Assembly: GCA_023375785.1 (NCBI GenBank)
Contig: SZWC01001566.1
Coordinates: 106,860 to 170,859 of the forward strand
Length of the DNA: 64,000 nucleotides
From: Penium margaritaceum
Lineage: Eukaryota > Streptophyta > Zygnematophyceae > Desmidiales > Peniaceae
Direction of reading: 5' to 3'
Both the position numbers and the translations under genes were made by a program. Under the pieces are notes generated by a model. The model ran no database searches. It saw only the letters and a list, made by a program, of their open reading frames with translations, and was not told where the DNA came from. Positions 13,960-21,612 of this stretch are shown piece after piece. The number at the start of each line of letters is the position of its first letter. The stretch's first letter is position 1.

Positions 13960-13964
13960 GGCAA
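10131..13964 (+). repeat. Higher-order repeat of ~2.35 kb (copy 1 plus start of copy 2)
   Basis: Unusual variant strings recur in the same order. ATGCGCGGCA lies at 10,131 and 12,483; GGAATGGCAGGGAAATGC near 10,304 and 12,645; CCTGGCTATCCCTTCGCAATG near 10,839 and 13,250; CATGGTTTCTGCCTAGGCAA near 11,448 and 13,810. The period is 2,352 bp. Copy 2 continues beyond Cop-A from 19,676: a GTGTAGGCAATGCCTTGC string at 12,370 in copy 1 recurs at 20,479, which is 2,393 bp away once the 5,716-bp insertion plus duplication is removed. Copy 1 therefore keeps the unoccupied insertion site near 11,575-11,600. Confidence 0.8.
13960..13964 (+). repeat. Target-site duplication GGCAA, left of Cop-A
   Basis: GGCAA directly precedes the TGTTGG LTR terminus and recurs directly after the other LTR at 19,676-19,680. 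A 5-bp duplication is usual for copia integrases. GGCAA is also part of the satellite unit, so chance identity is possible, but both ends abut the LTRs exactly. Confidence 0.85.
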
Positions 13965-14688
13965 TGTTGGCTCTCGTGGGTGTTGAGGCACCCTCAAGGA
14001 TGCCTAGCTCTCAGTGATGCACGCTACCAAAGTTTGGGCAGCCAATGGACACTTTAGGTGAAGAGTGTGGAGCACAAGGATCACGGATAGGAGTGGGCAG
14101 AACTCGTCGCATTCAGTAGATCTGAATCAAAACACGTTTTTGTTACTTAGAATAGTGAGATTACATCAGATCCTTATAGCCTGTGATCTAAGCTTTCCAA
14201 CGCATCCAAGCACGCCCAAAACGGAGCAGTAGAGCCCCTGCTAGGGTCGTCGAAGTAACCCTTGGTGGAGCCGCCCACCTGGCCTTGCACTCTAGGCAAC
14301 GGGAGGCGCTTCGACGATGACCCGTCGAAGCGCCTTTCCTCGCCCAGAAGTCAAGGAGAAGTCCATCCTGGTCAAGGAGGTCCTTATGGTCACCTCATTC
14401 ATGCCCCTGGTGCAATTGGAGGCCATTAGGAATGAACTCGGATCCCTGGTGGTGGAATATCCCGCCACCTATGGCGGGTACCAGATTCCACCTACCCAAC
14501 ATCCGTTTTTCGGGCTAGGCTAACTTTCTGAATACTCACTCAAATTGAGCGATTCAAAGCTCGATCCTGCATGGAAAAATCCAAGAAATCCAAATCTAAA
14601 GTCAGATCAGGTATTCGAGCACTTCTCAGTGGTCGAACCAGGGAGTACGATCAACGGCACTCATGGCAAGGGGCACACCATGTCAACA
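13965..14688 (-). repeat. Cop-A 3' LTR
   Basis: It begins TGTTGGCTCT on the plus strand and ends CATGTCAACA, and matches 18,952-19,675 along its whole length. It contains a 13-bp perfect hairpin (14,304-14,335). Small ORFs in it, such as 14,317-14,523, recur in the other LTR simply because the LTRs are copies; they are not genes. Confidence 0.95.
14304..14335 (-). other. Perfect hairpin in Cop-A 3' LTR
   Basis: AGGCGCTTCGACG (14,304-14,316) and its exact reverse complement (14,323-14,335) flank a 6-nt loop. The other Cop-A LTR keeps 12 of the 13 pairs. The Cop-B LTR and the LTR fragment at 32,977 have broken versions. The structure could act in the transcript (3'-end formation, packaging or dimerisation) or simply be a cruciform-prone site; function is inferred. 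Confidence 0.7.
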
Positions 14689-14700
14689 ATCTCCCCCTTG
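14689..14700 (-). other. Cop-A polypurine tract
   Basis: On the minus strand CAAGGGGGAGAT lies immediately upstream of the 3' LTR, the expected plus-strand DNA primer site. The AGGGGGAGAT core recurs at the same place in Cop-B (31,741-31,752) and Cop-C (56,937-56,948). Confidence 0.9.
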
Positions 14701-14741
14701 CACCGCAGCCTTGATGCCCTGTCCTTGGAACCTGTAGCATT

Positions 14742-16352
14742 TTAAACTTCACGGCGCAGACCGAGCTCCATGCAGCTTGCGTTGTGCCTGTCGTTGGGCT
14801 GTGCCTTGGTCATGGCATCGGCGAGCATGTGCTTAGTGCCACAATGCACAATAGCCGCATCTCCCTTTGCCACCAAGTCCCGCGCGTAGTGATGCCGGAT
14901 CTCAATGTGCTTGGTCCTCCTGTGCAGCACCGGGTTCTGGTTCAGGCTGATGGCACTCATGTTGTCAACGTTGAGCACCGTCGGCTTCCTTTGGGGCACG
15001 CCGATCTCCTTTAACAGCCGACGTAGCCACACCGCCTCCTTTGCGGCTTCTACGAGCGCGATGTACTCCGCTTCGGTGCTGGACAGCGCCACGCAGTCCT
15101 GTTTCCTGCTTGCCCATGAAACTGCTGCACCACCAAGTACAAACACGTACCCCGACGTTGATTTTCTGTCATCCACATCACCAGCCCAGTCGGCATCCGA
15201 GTAGCCGACCAACTCAAGGGAGTCATCACGTGCTCCCCCTCCAAACACTAGTCGCGACTGTTTTGTCGCCTTGAGATAGCGGAGGATCCGCTTCACCGCT
15301 TGCCAATGCAACGGTCCGGGGTCAGCAACGTAGCGGCTCACTTGGCCCTCCGCGAAGGCCAGGTCAGGTCGCGTCGCCACCATGGCGTACATGATGCTCC
15401 CCACCGCGGACTGGTATGGCACACTTGCCATCTCCTCCTTCTCCTCGTCCGTGCTCGGGCCCATGCTCGAGCTCAACTCACATGTGGTGGTCATGGGTGT
15501 GCCGATGGGGTTGCATTCCTCCATGTTGTAGCGGCAAAGCACCTCTTGCACGTACTTTGCCTGCCCCATCTCAAGTGTGTGTGCTTTGCGGTCCCTCTTG
15601 ATGGCGACGCCGAGGTAGTACTCGAGCTCGCCCATGTCGGTCATTTTGAACCGACCGCCCAGCTGCCGCTTCAGGTTCACCAACTCCTCCATGTCCGATG
15701 ACACGAGGATGAGGTCATTCACGTAGAGGACCACGATCTGGTGCAACCCCGGCTGCTTTCGCACGTACACGCTGTGATCCGCCTCGCAGCGCTTGAAGCC
15801 AAGCTCGGCCATAAAGCCGTCCATTTTCAGGTACCACATGAGTGGCGCTTGCTTCAGCCCGTAGAGCGCCTTGCGAAGCCGGCACACCTTTCCCGGCGGC
15901 GCGTCCACCCCCTCCGGCACCTCCATGTAGACCTCCTTGTCCAGGTCGCCGTTGAGGAATGCGGTTTTTATATCCATTTGGTGGACTTCGTAGTCACGCG
16001 CCGCCGCCACTGAGAGGATGGAACGGATGGAGGCAAACTTTGCCACCGGCGCGAAGGTTTCGTCATAGTGTTCTCCTTTTCGCTGGGCGTACCCCTTTGC
16101 GACCAGCCGCGCCTTGTACCGCTCCACCTTCCCCTCCTTGGTGGGCTTCTTCTTGAAGATCCACTTGGAGCCGATGATTTTTGCGCCCTCCGGCCTATCA
16201 ATCAGCTGCCAAGTGCCGTTCTCTTCGTGGGAGGCGAGCTCCGATTTTATGGCTCCCTCCCACTCAGTCCCATCCTTCTGCTGCAACGCCTCCTTGACGG
16301 TCTCGGGCTCCTCTTGCGCAAAGAACGCTCGAGCGAACCCAGTCCAGGTGCC
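14742..16352 (-). CDS. Cop-A pol: reverse transcriptase and RNase H
   Basis: This is the C-terminal half of the Cop-A polyprotein, in the same frame as the integrase part and separated from it only by the TAG at 16,353-16,355. It opens with the copia RT signature (SKWIFKKK, KARLVAKGY, HYDETFAPVAKFASIR, MDIKTAFLNG). It continues through YGLKQAPLMWY to the catalytic box at 15,714-15,725, which reads YVND: the first catalytic Asp of YVDD is Asn (codon 15,717-15,719). RNase H follows with YSDADWAGD (near 15,180-15,206), STSGY, SSTEAEY and LADAMTKAQP. The frame ends in TAA at 14,742-14,744, 53 bp before the LTR; the related Cop-B copy has TGA at the equivalent place. The domains are certain; activity is doubtful because of YVND. 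Confidence 0.93.
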   Translation of the reverse strand, partial: GTWTGFARAFFAQEEPETVKEALQQKDGTEWEGAIKSELASHEENGTWQLIDRPEGAKIIGSKWIFKKKPTKEGKVERYKARLVAKGYAQRKGEHYDETFAPVAKFASIRSILSVAAARDYEVHQMDIKTAFLNGDLDKEVYMEVPEGVDAPPGKVCRLRKALYGLKQAPLMWYLKMDGFMAELGFKRCEADHSVYVRKQPGLHQIVVLYVNDLILVSSDMEELVNLKRQLGGRFKMTDMGELEYYLGVAIKRDRKAHTLEMGQAKYVQEVLCRYNMEECNPIGTPMTTTCELSSSMGPSTDEEKEEMASVPYQSAVGSIMYAMVATRPDLAFAEGQVSRYVADPGPLHWQAVKRILRYLKATKQSRLVFGGGARDDSLELVGYSDADWAGDVDDRKSTSGYVFVLGGAAVSWASRKQDCVALSSTEAEYIALVEAAKEAVWLRRLLKEIGVPQRKPTVLNVDNMSAISLNQNPVLHRRTKHIEIRHHYARDLVAKGDAAIVHCGTKHMLADAMTKAQPNDRHNASCMELGLRREV

Positions 16353-18563
16353 CTACGCGGCATCGTATCGTTTTGCCGTCCTTCTTGCGCGTCCGCTTCT
16401 CCGGGGCTGCTGCTGTTGAGGCTGCTGCTGCTGCTGCCGCTGCTGCTGCTGCTGCTGCCCTCTCGCGGCGCCACTTGCACCGCTTGCCTGCTCCCCCTCT
16501 CTTGGGGACTGTGGAGATGGGGGCTCACTCCCCGCCTCCTCGTTCAGCTCCACTGCTACCGGCGCTTTGGACTCATCGTCCGACTCAGCTGAATGCAAAT
16601 CAGCCACTCCCCCATCCCCCGGATGGTTGTCGCCGGTTGGAGCCGCTTGGACGTCACCCTCTTTTGCGTCCTCCGGCGTCTCCCCCTCGAGGAGTGGCAG
16701 CCACTCCCCATGCTTGGAGAGACCCGCGTCCTTGTCCGTCCAACGACTCTCCTCGTCAAACGTGACGTCGTGACTCTTCACGATCTGCTGCCTCCGCGGG
16801 TCGAAGAGCCGGTACGCCTTGCTCCCGCTCTCGTACCCGACGAAGATGCACCGGCGAGTCCGCGGGTCCAGCTTGCCCCGCCCCTCCCGTGCCTGCACAA
16901 CAGCATGTGCAACACAACCAAAAGTGCGGAGGTGTGCCACAGTTGGCTTCCTCCCGCTCCACACTTCTTGTGGCGTCTTCCACACCTTGGACTCCGCGTC
17001 TTTTAGCGGCTTCGTCGACGTCAGGTTCATGATGTACGCCGCTGTCCGTGCCGCCTCGCCCCAGTACCGCTGCGCGAGGCCGGCATCGCTCAACATGGAC
17101 CGGACCATGTTGAGGATGGTGCGGTTCGCCCTCTCGGTGACGCCGTTCTGCTGCGGGGAGTGTGGCGTAGTTTTCTGCCACGCGATCCCCTTGCTCTTCA
17201 TCCATGCCAAGCAGCCCTCGTACTCGCCACCGTTGTCGCTCCGGAACGCCTTCACCTTCAACTCCGTTTGCCGCTCCACAGCCGCCACGAATTCCTGCAT
17301 GCACGACAAGACATCGCTCTTCCTCTTGATGATGTAGAGGTAGAGCTTGCGGCTGTGATCGTCGATGAAGGTGACGAAGTAGCGAGCGCCCCCAATGGAG
17401 CTCTCGAATGGTCCGCACACGTCAGTGTGCACCACCTCCAACTTCGCCGACGCTCGCGTCCCTTTGCCATTAAACGGCTGCCGTGTTGCCTTGCCGACCA
17501 CGCATGGCTCGCACACGGCATCCTTGGCTACGTCCAGGCTCTTGACCTCAAGACCCCGCACCACTTCCTTCTTTGCCATGTCCCTCACCGTTGAGGGAGC
17601 GATGTGGCACAAACGGCGATGCCACAGGTCCAGGTCCCCTTCATCCTTCGTCGCGAGGTGAGCGGCGTTGGTCCTCACCGCATCGGCAAGAACCTTGGTA
17701 CGGAGAAGGTACAGGTCCTCCTCCCTCTTGCCACGTGCAATCACCTCGCCGTCCCCCTCCTTCCGGATGATGGCCTCCTTCTTGTTGAAGAGTACCTCAA
17801 GCCCCTTGTCCGTAAGGCGGCTCACTGACAGCAGATTTGCCCCAAAGTTGGGTATGTGGAGCACGTCGTAGATGGTGCACGGAATGACTTTCCCGTTCAC
17901 CACTGACTCAATGCGAACATTGCCTTCGCCCGCGGCCAACTCTGTTTTGCCGTTGGCCACTGTCATGCGCCGCTCGGTGGCGCCGTAGGTGACGAATGCC
18001 GCCCGGTTGCATTGTGTGTGGCGGCCTGATCCGGAGTCGATCACNCCGTTCACCACCGACTCAATGCGAACATTGCCTTCGCCCGCGGCCAACTCTGTTT
18101 TGCCGTTGGCCACTGTCATGCGCCGCTCGGTGGCGCCGTAGGTGACGAATGCCGCCCGGTTGCATTGTGTGTGGTGGCCTGATCCGGAGTCGATCACCGT
18201 GACTTCCGGATCTGTCAAGTCGGTAGACTCCCTGGCCATCATGGCTTGGGTGTCCTTCNNNNNNNNNNNNNNNNNNNNNNNNNNNNNNNNNNNNNNNNNN
18301 NNNNNNNNNNNNNNNNNNNNNNNNNNNNNNNNNNNNNNNNNNNNNNNNNNNNNNNNNNNNNNNNNNNNNNNNNNNNNNACGGTGATCATGGGACTCCAAC
18401 TGTCCGGCAAGGCCAGGAGGAGGATCATGGCTTGCAGCTGAGGGTCGACCTTCCATCCGGTGGCTACGCACTCGGCAGTGAGGGACTCGATCTGCTGCAG
18501 GATCTCCATGATGTCGTCGCCTTCGTTGGCTTGGAGGGTGACGAGCCTCTTGAAGACGAAGAG
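16353..18563 (-). CDS. Cop-A pol: gag C-terminus, protease and integrase (with assembly gap)
   Basis: The frame continues from gag after the TAG at 18,564-18,566. It first encodes the gag helical part (ILQQIESLTAEC, LLALPDSWSP). The N run at 18,259-18,378 then removes the expected zinc knuckle, which related Cop-B and Cop-C retain. Protease follows with VIDSGSG, present twice because of an assembly duplication. Integrase has the GAG-pre-integrase segment (LDLWHRRLCHIAP, CEPCVVGKATRQPF) and DDE-type core residues in HTDVCGPF (about 17,407-17,432), FRSDNGGEY (about 17,220-17,248) and NGVTERANRTI (about 17,115-17,155). A CAG/CAA poly-Gln tract (about 16,393-16,460) lies between integrase and RT. 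The frame stops at TAG 16,353-16,355 after KRYDAA. Confidence 0.92.
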   Translation of the reverse strand, partial: LFVFKRLVTLQANEGDDIMEILQQIESLTAECVATGWKVDPQLQAMILLLALPDSWSPMITXXXXXXXXXXXXXXXXXXXXXXXXXXXXXXXXXXXXXXXXXKDTQAMMARESTDLTDPEVTVIDSGSGHHTQCNRAAFVTYGATERRMTVANGKTELAAGEGNVRIESVVNXVIDSGSGRHTQCNRAAFVTYGATERRMTVANGKTELAAGEGNVRIESVVNGKVIPCTIYDVLHIPNFGANLLSVSRLTDKGLEVLFNKKEAIIRKEGDGEVIARGKREEDLYLLRTKVLADAVRTNAAHLATKDEGDLDLWHRRLCHIAPSTVRDMAKKEVVRGLEVKSLDVAKDAVCEPCVVGKATRQPFNGKGTRASAKLEVVHTDVCGPFESSIGGARYFVTFIDDHSRKLYLYIIKRKSDVLSCMQEFVAAVERQTELKVKAFRSDNGGEYEGCLAWMKSKGIAWQKTTPHSPQQNGVTERANRTILNMVRSMLSDAGLAQRYWGEAARTAAYIMNLTSTKPLKDAESKVWKTPQEVWSGRKPTVAHLRTFGCVAHAVVQAREGRGKLDPRTRRCIFVGYESGSKAYRLFDPRRQQIVKSHDVTFDEESRWTDKDAGLSKHGEWLPLLEGETPEDAKEGDVQAAPTGDNHPGDGGVADLHSAESDDESKAPVAVELNEEAGSEPPSPQSPREGEQASGASGAARGQQQQQQRQQQQQPQQQQPRRSGRARRTAKRYDAA
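17893..18197. repeat. 152-bp block duplicated across a single n (assembly artefact)
   Basis: 17,893-18,044 and 18,046-18,197 are the same 152 bases with two visible differences (CACTGAC/CACCGAC and GGCGGCC/GGTGGCC), separated by one n at 18,045. Each copy encodes the same protease segment, so the predicted protein carries VIDSGSG twice. Two contig ends, possibly two haplotypes or element copies, were joined without merging their overlap. Not a biological duplication. Confidence 0.85.
18259..18378. other. Assembly gap, 120 N
   Basis: A run of 120 unknown bases in the Cop-A gag region, where the CCHC zinc knuckle is expected by comparison with Cop-B (24,377-24,418) and Cop-C (53,482-53,523). 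The true gap length is unknown. Confidence 0.99.
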
Positions 18564-18884
18564 CTAGTTAGCAAGGTTGGTGGACTGATAGATGGTGCAG
18601 AGCTTCTTCCAGGCCTCTGCGGCCTCCGTGCATCCTTGAATCAGTGCGCGCTGCGGTGGAGCAAGCGCTAACACCAACAATGCAAGCGCTTTCTTGTTGC
18701 GCTTCTTGTACTTGTCCAATTCCTCCGGCGTCGCGGAATCCGGAGGCGCGGTCTCTTCACCGTTGACCAGCTCAAGCAGACCCTTGTCATCGAGGTAGAC
18801 CTCAAACTGCCACCTCCACAAGGGGAAGCCGTTTCCATCAAACTTGGAGACGACGCCGATGCTCTCTTGCTCGGTCGTTGCCAT
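18564..18884 (-). CDS. Cop-A gag N-terminal part
   Basis: The frame starts at ATG 18,884, the first ATG after the 5' LTR and PBS, about 67 nt from the LTR end. It encodes a copia gag N-terminus: FDGNGFPLWRWQFEVYLDDKG (trimmed here to FDGNGFPLWRWQFEVYL), then a charged linker, then ALLVLALAPPQRALI and AAEAWKKLCTIYQS. Cop-C has the same layout from 52,783. The frame meets TAG at 18,564-18,566 after STNLAN and continues in the same frame with FKRLVTLQ, which belongs to the same gag domain. A nonsense mutation, programmed readthrough or a sense TAG would all explain this. Confidence 0.88.
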   Translation of the reverse strand: MATTEQESIGVVSKFDGNGFPLWRWQFEVYLDDKGLLELVNGEETAPPDSATPEELDKYKKRNKKALALLVLALAPPQRALIQGCTEAAEAWKKLCTIYQSTNLAN

Positions 18885-18934
18885 GGCGCACGGCGGTAGC
18901 GTGAAGCTTCAAGAGCTAGGGTCCGTCTAGGCAC

Positions 18935-18949
18935 GTGGGCCCATAACCC
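18935..18949 (-). other. Cop-A primer-binding site, half-tRNA type
   Basis: Two bases inside the 5' LTR the minus strand reads GGGTTATGGGCCCAC. Its complement, GTGGGCCCATAACCC, is the anticodon-arm sequence of initiator tRNA-Met (CAU anticodon), not the acceptor 3' end. Drosophila copia is known to prime from a cleaved initiator tRNA-Met half at this segment. Cop-C has nearly the same site. Confidence 0.85.
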
Positions 18950-18951
18950 TT

Positions 18952-19675
18952 TGTTGGCTCTAGTGGGTGTGGAGGCACCCTCAAGGATGCCTAGCTCTTA
19001 GTGATGCACGCTACCAAAGTTTGGGCAGCCAATGGACACTTTTCGTGAAGAGTGTGGAGCACAAGGATCACGGATAGGAGTGGGCAGAACTCGTCGCATT
19101 CAGTAGATCTGAATCGAAACACGTTTTTGTTACTTAGCATAGTGAGATTACATCAGATCCTTATAGCCTGTGATCTAAGCTTTCCAACGCATCCAAGCAC
19201 GCCCAAAACGGAGCAGTAGAGCCCCTGCTAGGGTCGTCGAAGTAACCCTTGGTGGAGCCGCCCACCTGGCCTTGCACTCTAGGCAACGGGCGGCGCTTCG
19301 ACGATGACCCGTCGAAGCGCCTTTCCTCACCCAGAAGTCAAGGAGAAGTCCATCCTGGTCAAGGAGGTCCTTATGGTCACCTCATTCATGCCCCTGGTGC
19401 ATTTGGAGGCCATTAGGAATGAACTCGGATCCCTGGTGGTGGAATATCCCGCCACCTATGGCGGGTACCAGATTCCACCCACCCAACACCCGTTTTTCGG
19501 GCTAGGCTAACTTTCTGAATACTCACTCAAATCGAGAGATTCAAATCTCGATCCTGCATGGAAAAATCCAAGGAATCCAAATCTAGAGTCAGATCAGGTA
19601 TTTGACCACTTCTCAGTGGTCGAACCAGGGAGTACGATCAACGGCACTCATGGCAAGGGGCACACCATGTCAACA
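18952..19675 (-). repeat. Cop-A 5' LTR
   Basis: A 724-bp copy of 13,965-14,688 with the same TGTTG/CAACA ends. As the element is on the minus strand this is the promoter-bearing 5' LTR. The small ORF at 19,304-19,510 is the counterpart of the one in the other LTR and is not a gene. Confidence 0.95.
19292..19321 (-). other. Hairpin in Cop-A 5' LTR
   Basis: GGCGCTTCGACG and its reverse complement form a 12-bp perfect stem with a 6-nt loop, the counterpart of 14,304-14,335. The outermost A-T pair of the other LTR is lost here. Confidence 0.7.
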
Positions 19676-19680
19676 GGCAA
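19676..19680 (+). repeat. Target-site duplication GGCAA, right of Cop-A
   Basis: Exact copy of the five bases at 13,960-13,964, directly after the CAACA terminus. Confidence 0.85.
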
Positions 19681-21249
19681 TGCTTGGGCAATGCCTGGGC
19701 AAGGCCTAGGCAACACCTCGCAATGCCTTGCAATGCCTGGCAATGCCGTAGCAATGCCTGGCTATGCCTGGGATTGCTTGGGAATTCCTGGCAAAGCGTG
19801 GGTAATGCCTTTGAATGCCTGGAAATGCTTGGGCAAAGCCTTGTAATGCTTGGAAATGCTAGGGTAATGCTTGGCAATGCCTGGCAATGCTTGGCACTAC
19901 CTCGATAATGACAGGAAATGTCTGAGAATGCTTGGGCAATGCCTGGCAATGCGTGGCAATTCCTGGCAATGTGTGGCAATGCCTGAGTAATGCCTGGAAA
20001 TGCCTGGCAATACCTGGCAATGCTTGGGCAATGCTTGGCCATGCCTAGGCAATGCCTGGGCAATGACCGGCAATGCCTAGCAAAGGCTTGGCAATGCTTG
20101 GCAATGCCTGGCAATGCCAGGTCCATGCGTGGCAATGCCAAGGCTGTGCTTGACAATGCGAAGGCAATGCCTAGCAATGCCTTGCAATGCATGGCAATGC
20201 CCGGCAATGTTTGGCAATGCCTTGGCAATGACTCGCAATGTCTGGCAATGCTTGGGCAAAGTCTGGCAATGCCTAGGCAATGCCTAGCAATGCTTGGGCA
20301 ATGCCTTGTAATACCTGGGCAATGCCTGGCAATGCCTCGAAACGCCTAGGAAATGCTTGGCAATGCTTGGCCATGCTTGGCAATGCATGAACAATGCCTA
20401 GCAATGCCTGGGCAATGCTTGAAAATTCCTGGCAATGCCTGGGCAATGCCTTGCAATGCCTGGACAATGCATGGCAATGTGTAGGCAATGCCTTGCAATG
20501 CGTGGGTAATGCTTGGGAATGCCTAGGCAATGCTTGGAAATGCTTGGAAATGCCTGGCAATGCATGGGCAATGCCTCACAATGCCTGGGCAATGCCTGCC
20601 AATGCCGGGCAATGCTCGGGCAATGCCTAGCAATGCTTAGTCATGCCCAGTGATACCTAGCAATGTCCGGCAATGCCTGGGCAATGTTTTGCAACGCCTG
20701 GATAACGCCTTGTAAAGTTGGACAATGCCTGGGAATGCCTGTGTAATGCCTGGCAATGCCTGGCAATGCCTTGGAAATGCCTGGCAATGCCTTGACAATG
20801 CATGGCAATGCCTGGACAATGCTTTGAAATGCCTGGCACTACCTAGGAATGCGTGGCAATGCCTGGACAATGCCTAGACAATGCCTGGCATTGCCTAGGA
20901 AATGCTTCGCTATGCCTCATAATGCCTTGGAAATACTTGGCAATGCCTCGTAATGCCTCACAATGCCTTCAAATGCTTGGCAATGCCTAGGAAATTCTTG
21001 GGCAATGCGTAACAAAGCCTGGAAATGCCTTGGAAATGCCTGGCAATCCCTGGACAATGCGTGGCAATGTCTGGCAATGCGTGGTAATGCCTGGGCAATG
21101 CCTAGCAATGCTAGGGCAATGCCCGGAAATGCCTGGCCAAGGCCTGGGAATGCCTAGGCATGCCAAGTTATGCCTAGGCAATGCTTGGGCAATGCCTGGC
21201 AACGCCTTGTAATGCCTGGCAATGCCTGGGCAATGCGAGGGAAATGCTG

Positions 21250-21612
21250 GGCATTGCCCTGGCATTGCCAGGGATTGTCTAGGCATTGCGTGGGACTACC
21301 AGGCATTGCCCAGGTATTGGCAGATGTTTCCCAAGCATTGCTAGGTATTGCCCAGGCATTGCCAGACATTGCCCAGACACTACCAGGCATTGCCAAACAT
21401 TCCGAGGCATTACCCAAGCATTGCTAGGCATTACCAGGCATTCATAGGCATTGCTAGGCACTGCCCAGGCATTGCCAAGCATTGCCAAGCATTGTCATGC
21501 ATTGCCTAGGCACTGCGAGGCATTGCCATGCATTGCCAGGCATCACCAGGCATTACCCAAGCATTGCCAGGCATTGCCAAGCATTGTTCAGGTATTGCCA
21601 GGCATTGCCCAG
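21250..21612 (-). repeat. Inverted satellite block
   Basis: For about 360 bp the plus strand reads GGCATTGCCA, the reverse complement of the surrounding unit. Both single-base spacers are changed together, as expected of a true inversion rather than point changes. The right junction is a near-palindrome (GGCATTGCCCAGGCAATGCC). Left junction about 21,245-21,260. Confidence 0.88.

Larger units (their letters stand above)
13965..19675 (-). mobile_element. Cop-A, full-length Ty1/copia retrotransposon
   Basis: A 5,711-bp element read on the minus strand. It has two 724-bp LTRs with TGTTG/CAACA ends, a GGCAA target duplication, a primer-binding site next to the 5' LTR and a polypurine tract next to the 3' LTR. 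Domain order is gag, protease, integrase, reverse transcriptase, RNase H, the order that defines Ty1/copia. The LTRs differ at about 20 of 724 positions by eye (about 97% identical), so insertion is fairly recent. Coding capacity is one frame broken by two TAG codons. The RT catalytic box reads YVND instead of YVDD, so the copy is probably not autonomous now. Confidence 0.95.

Noticed and set aside
14317-14523. ORF conserved at 14,317-14,523 and 19,304-19,510
   Set aside because: Both copies lie at the same place in the two Cop-A LTRs; conservation is explained by LTR identity.
16068-16592. Plus-strand ORFs across Cop-A, such as 16,068-16,592 and 17,160-17,594
   Set aside because: They are antisense shadows of the GC-rich pol frame and have no domain of their own.
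17893-18197. Tandem protease domains in Cop-A
   Set aside because: Near-identical 152-bp blocks on either side of a single n indicate unmerged contig ends.
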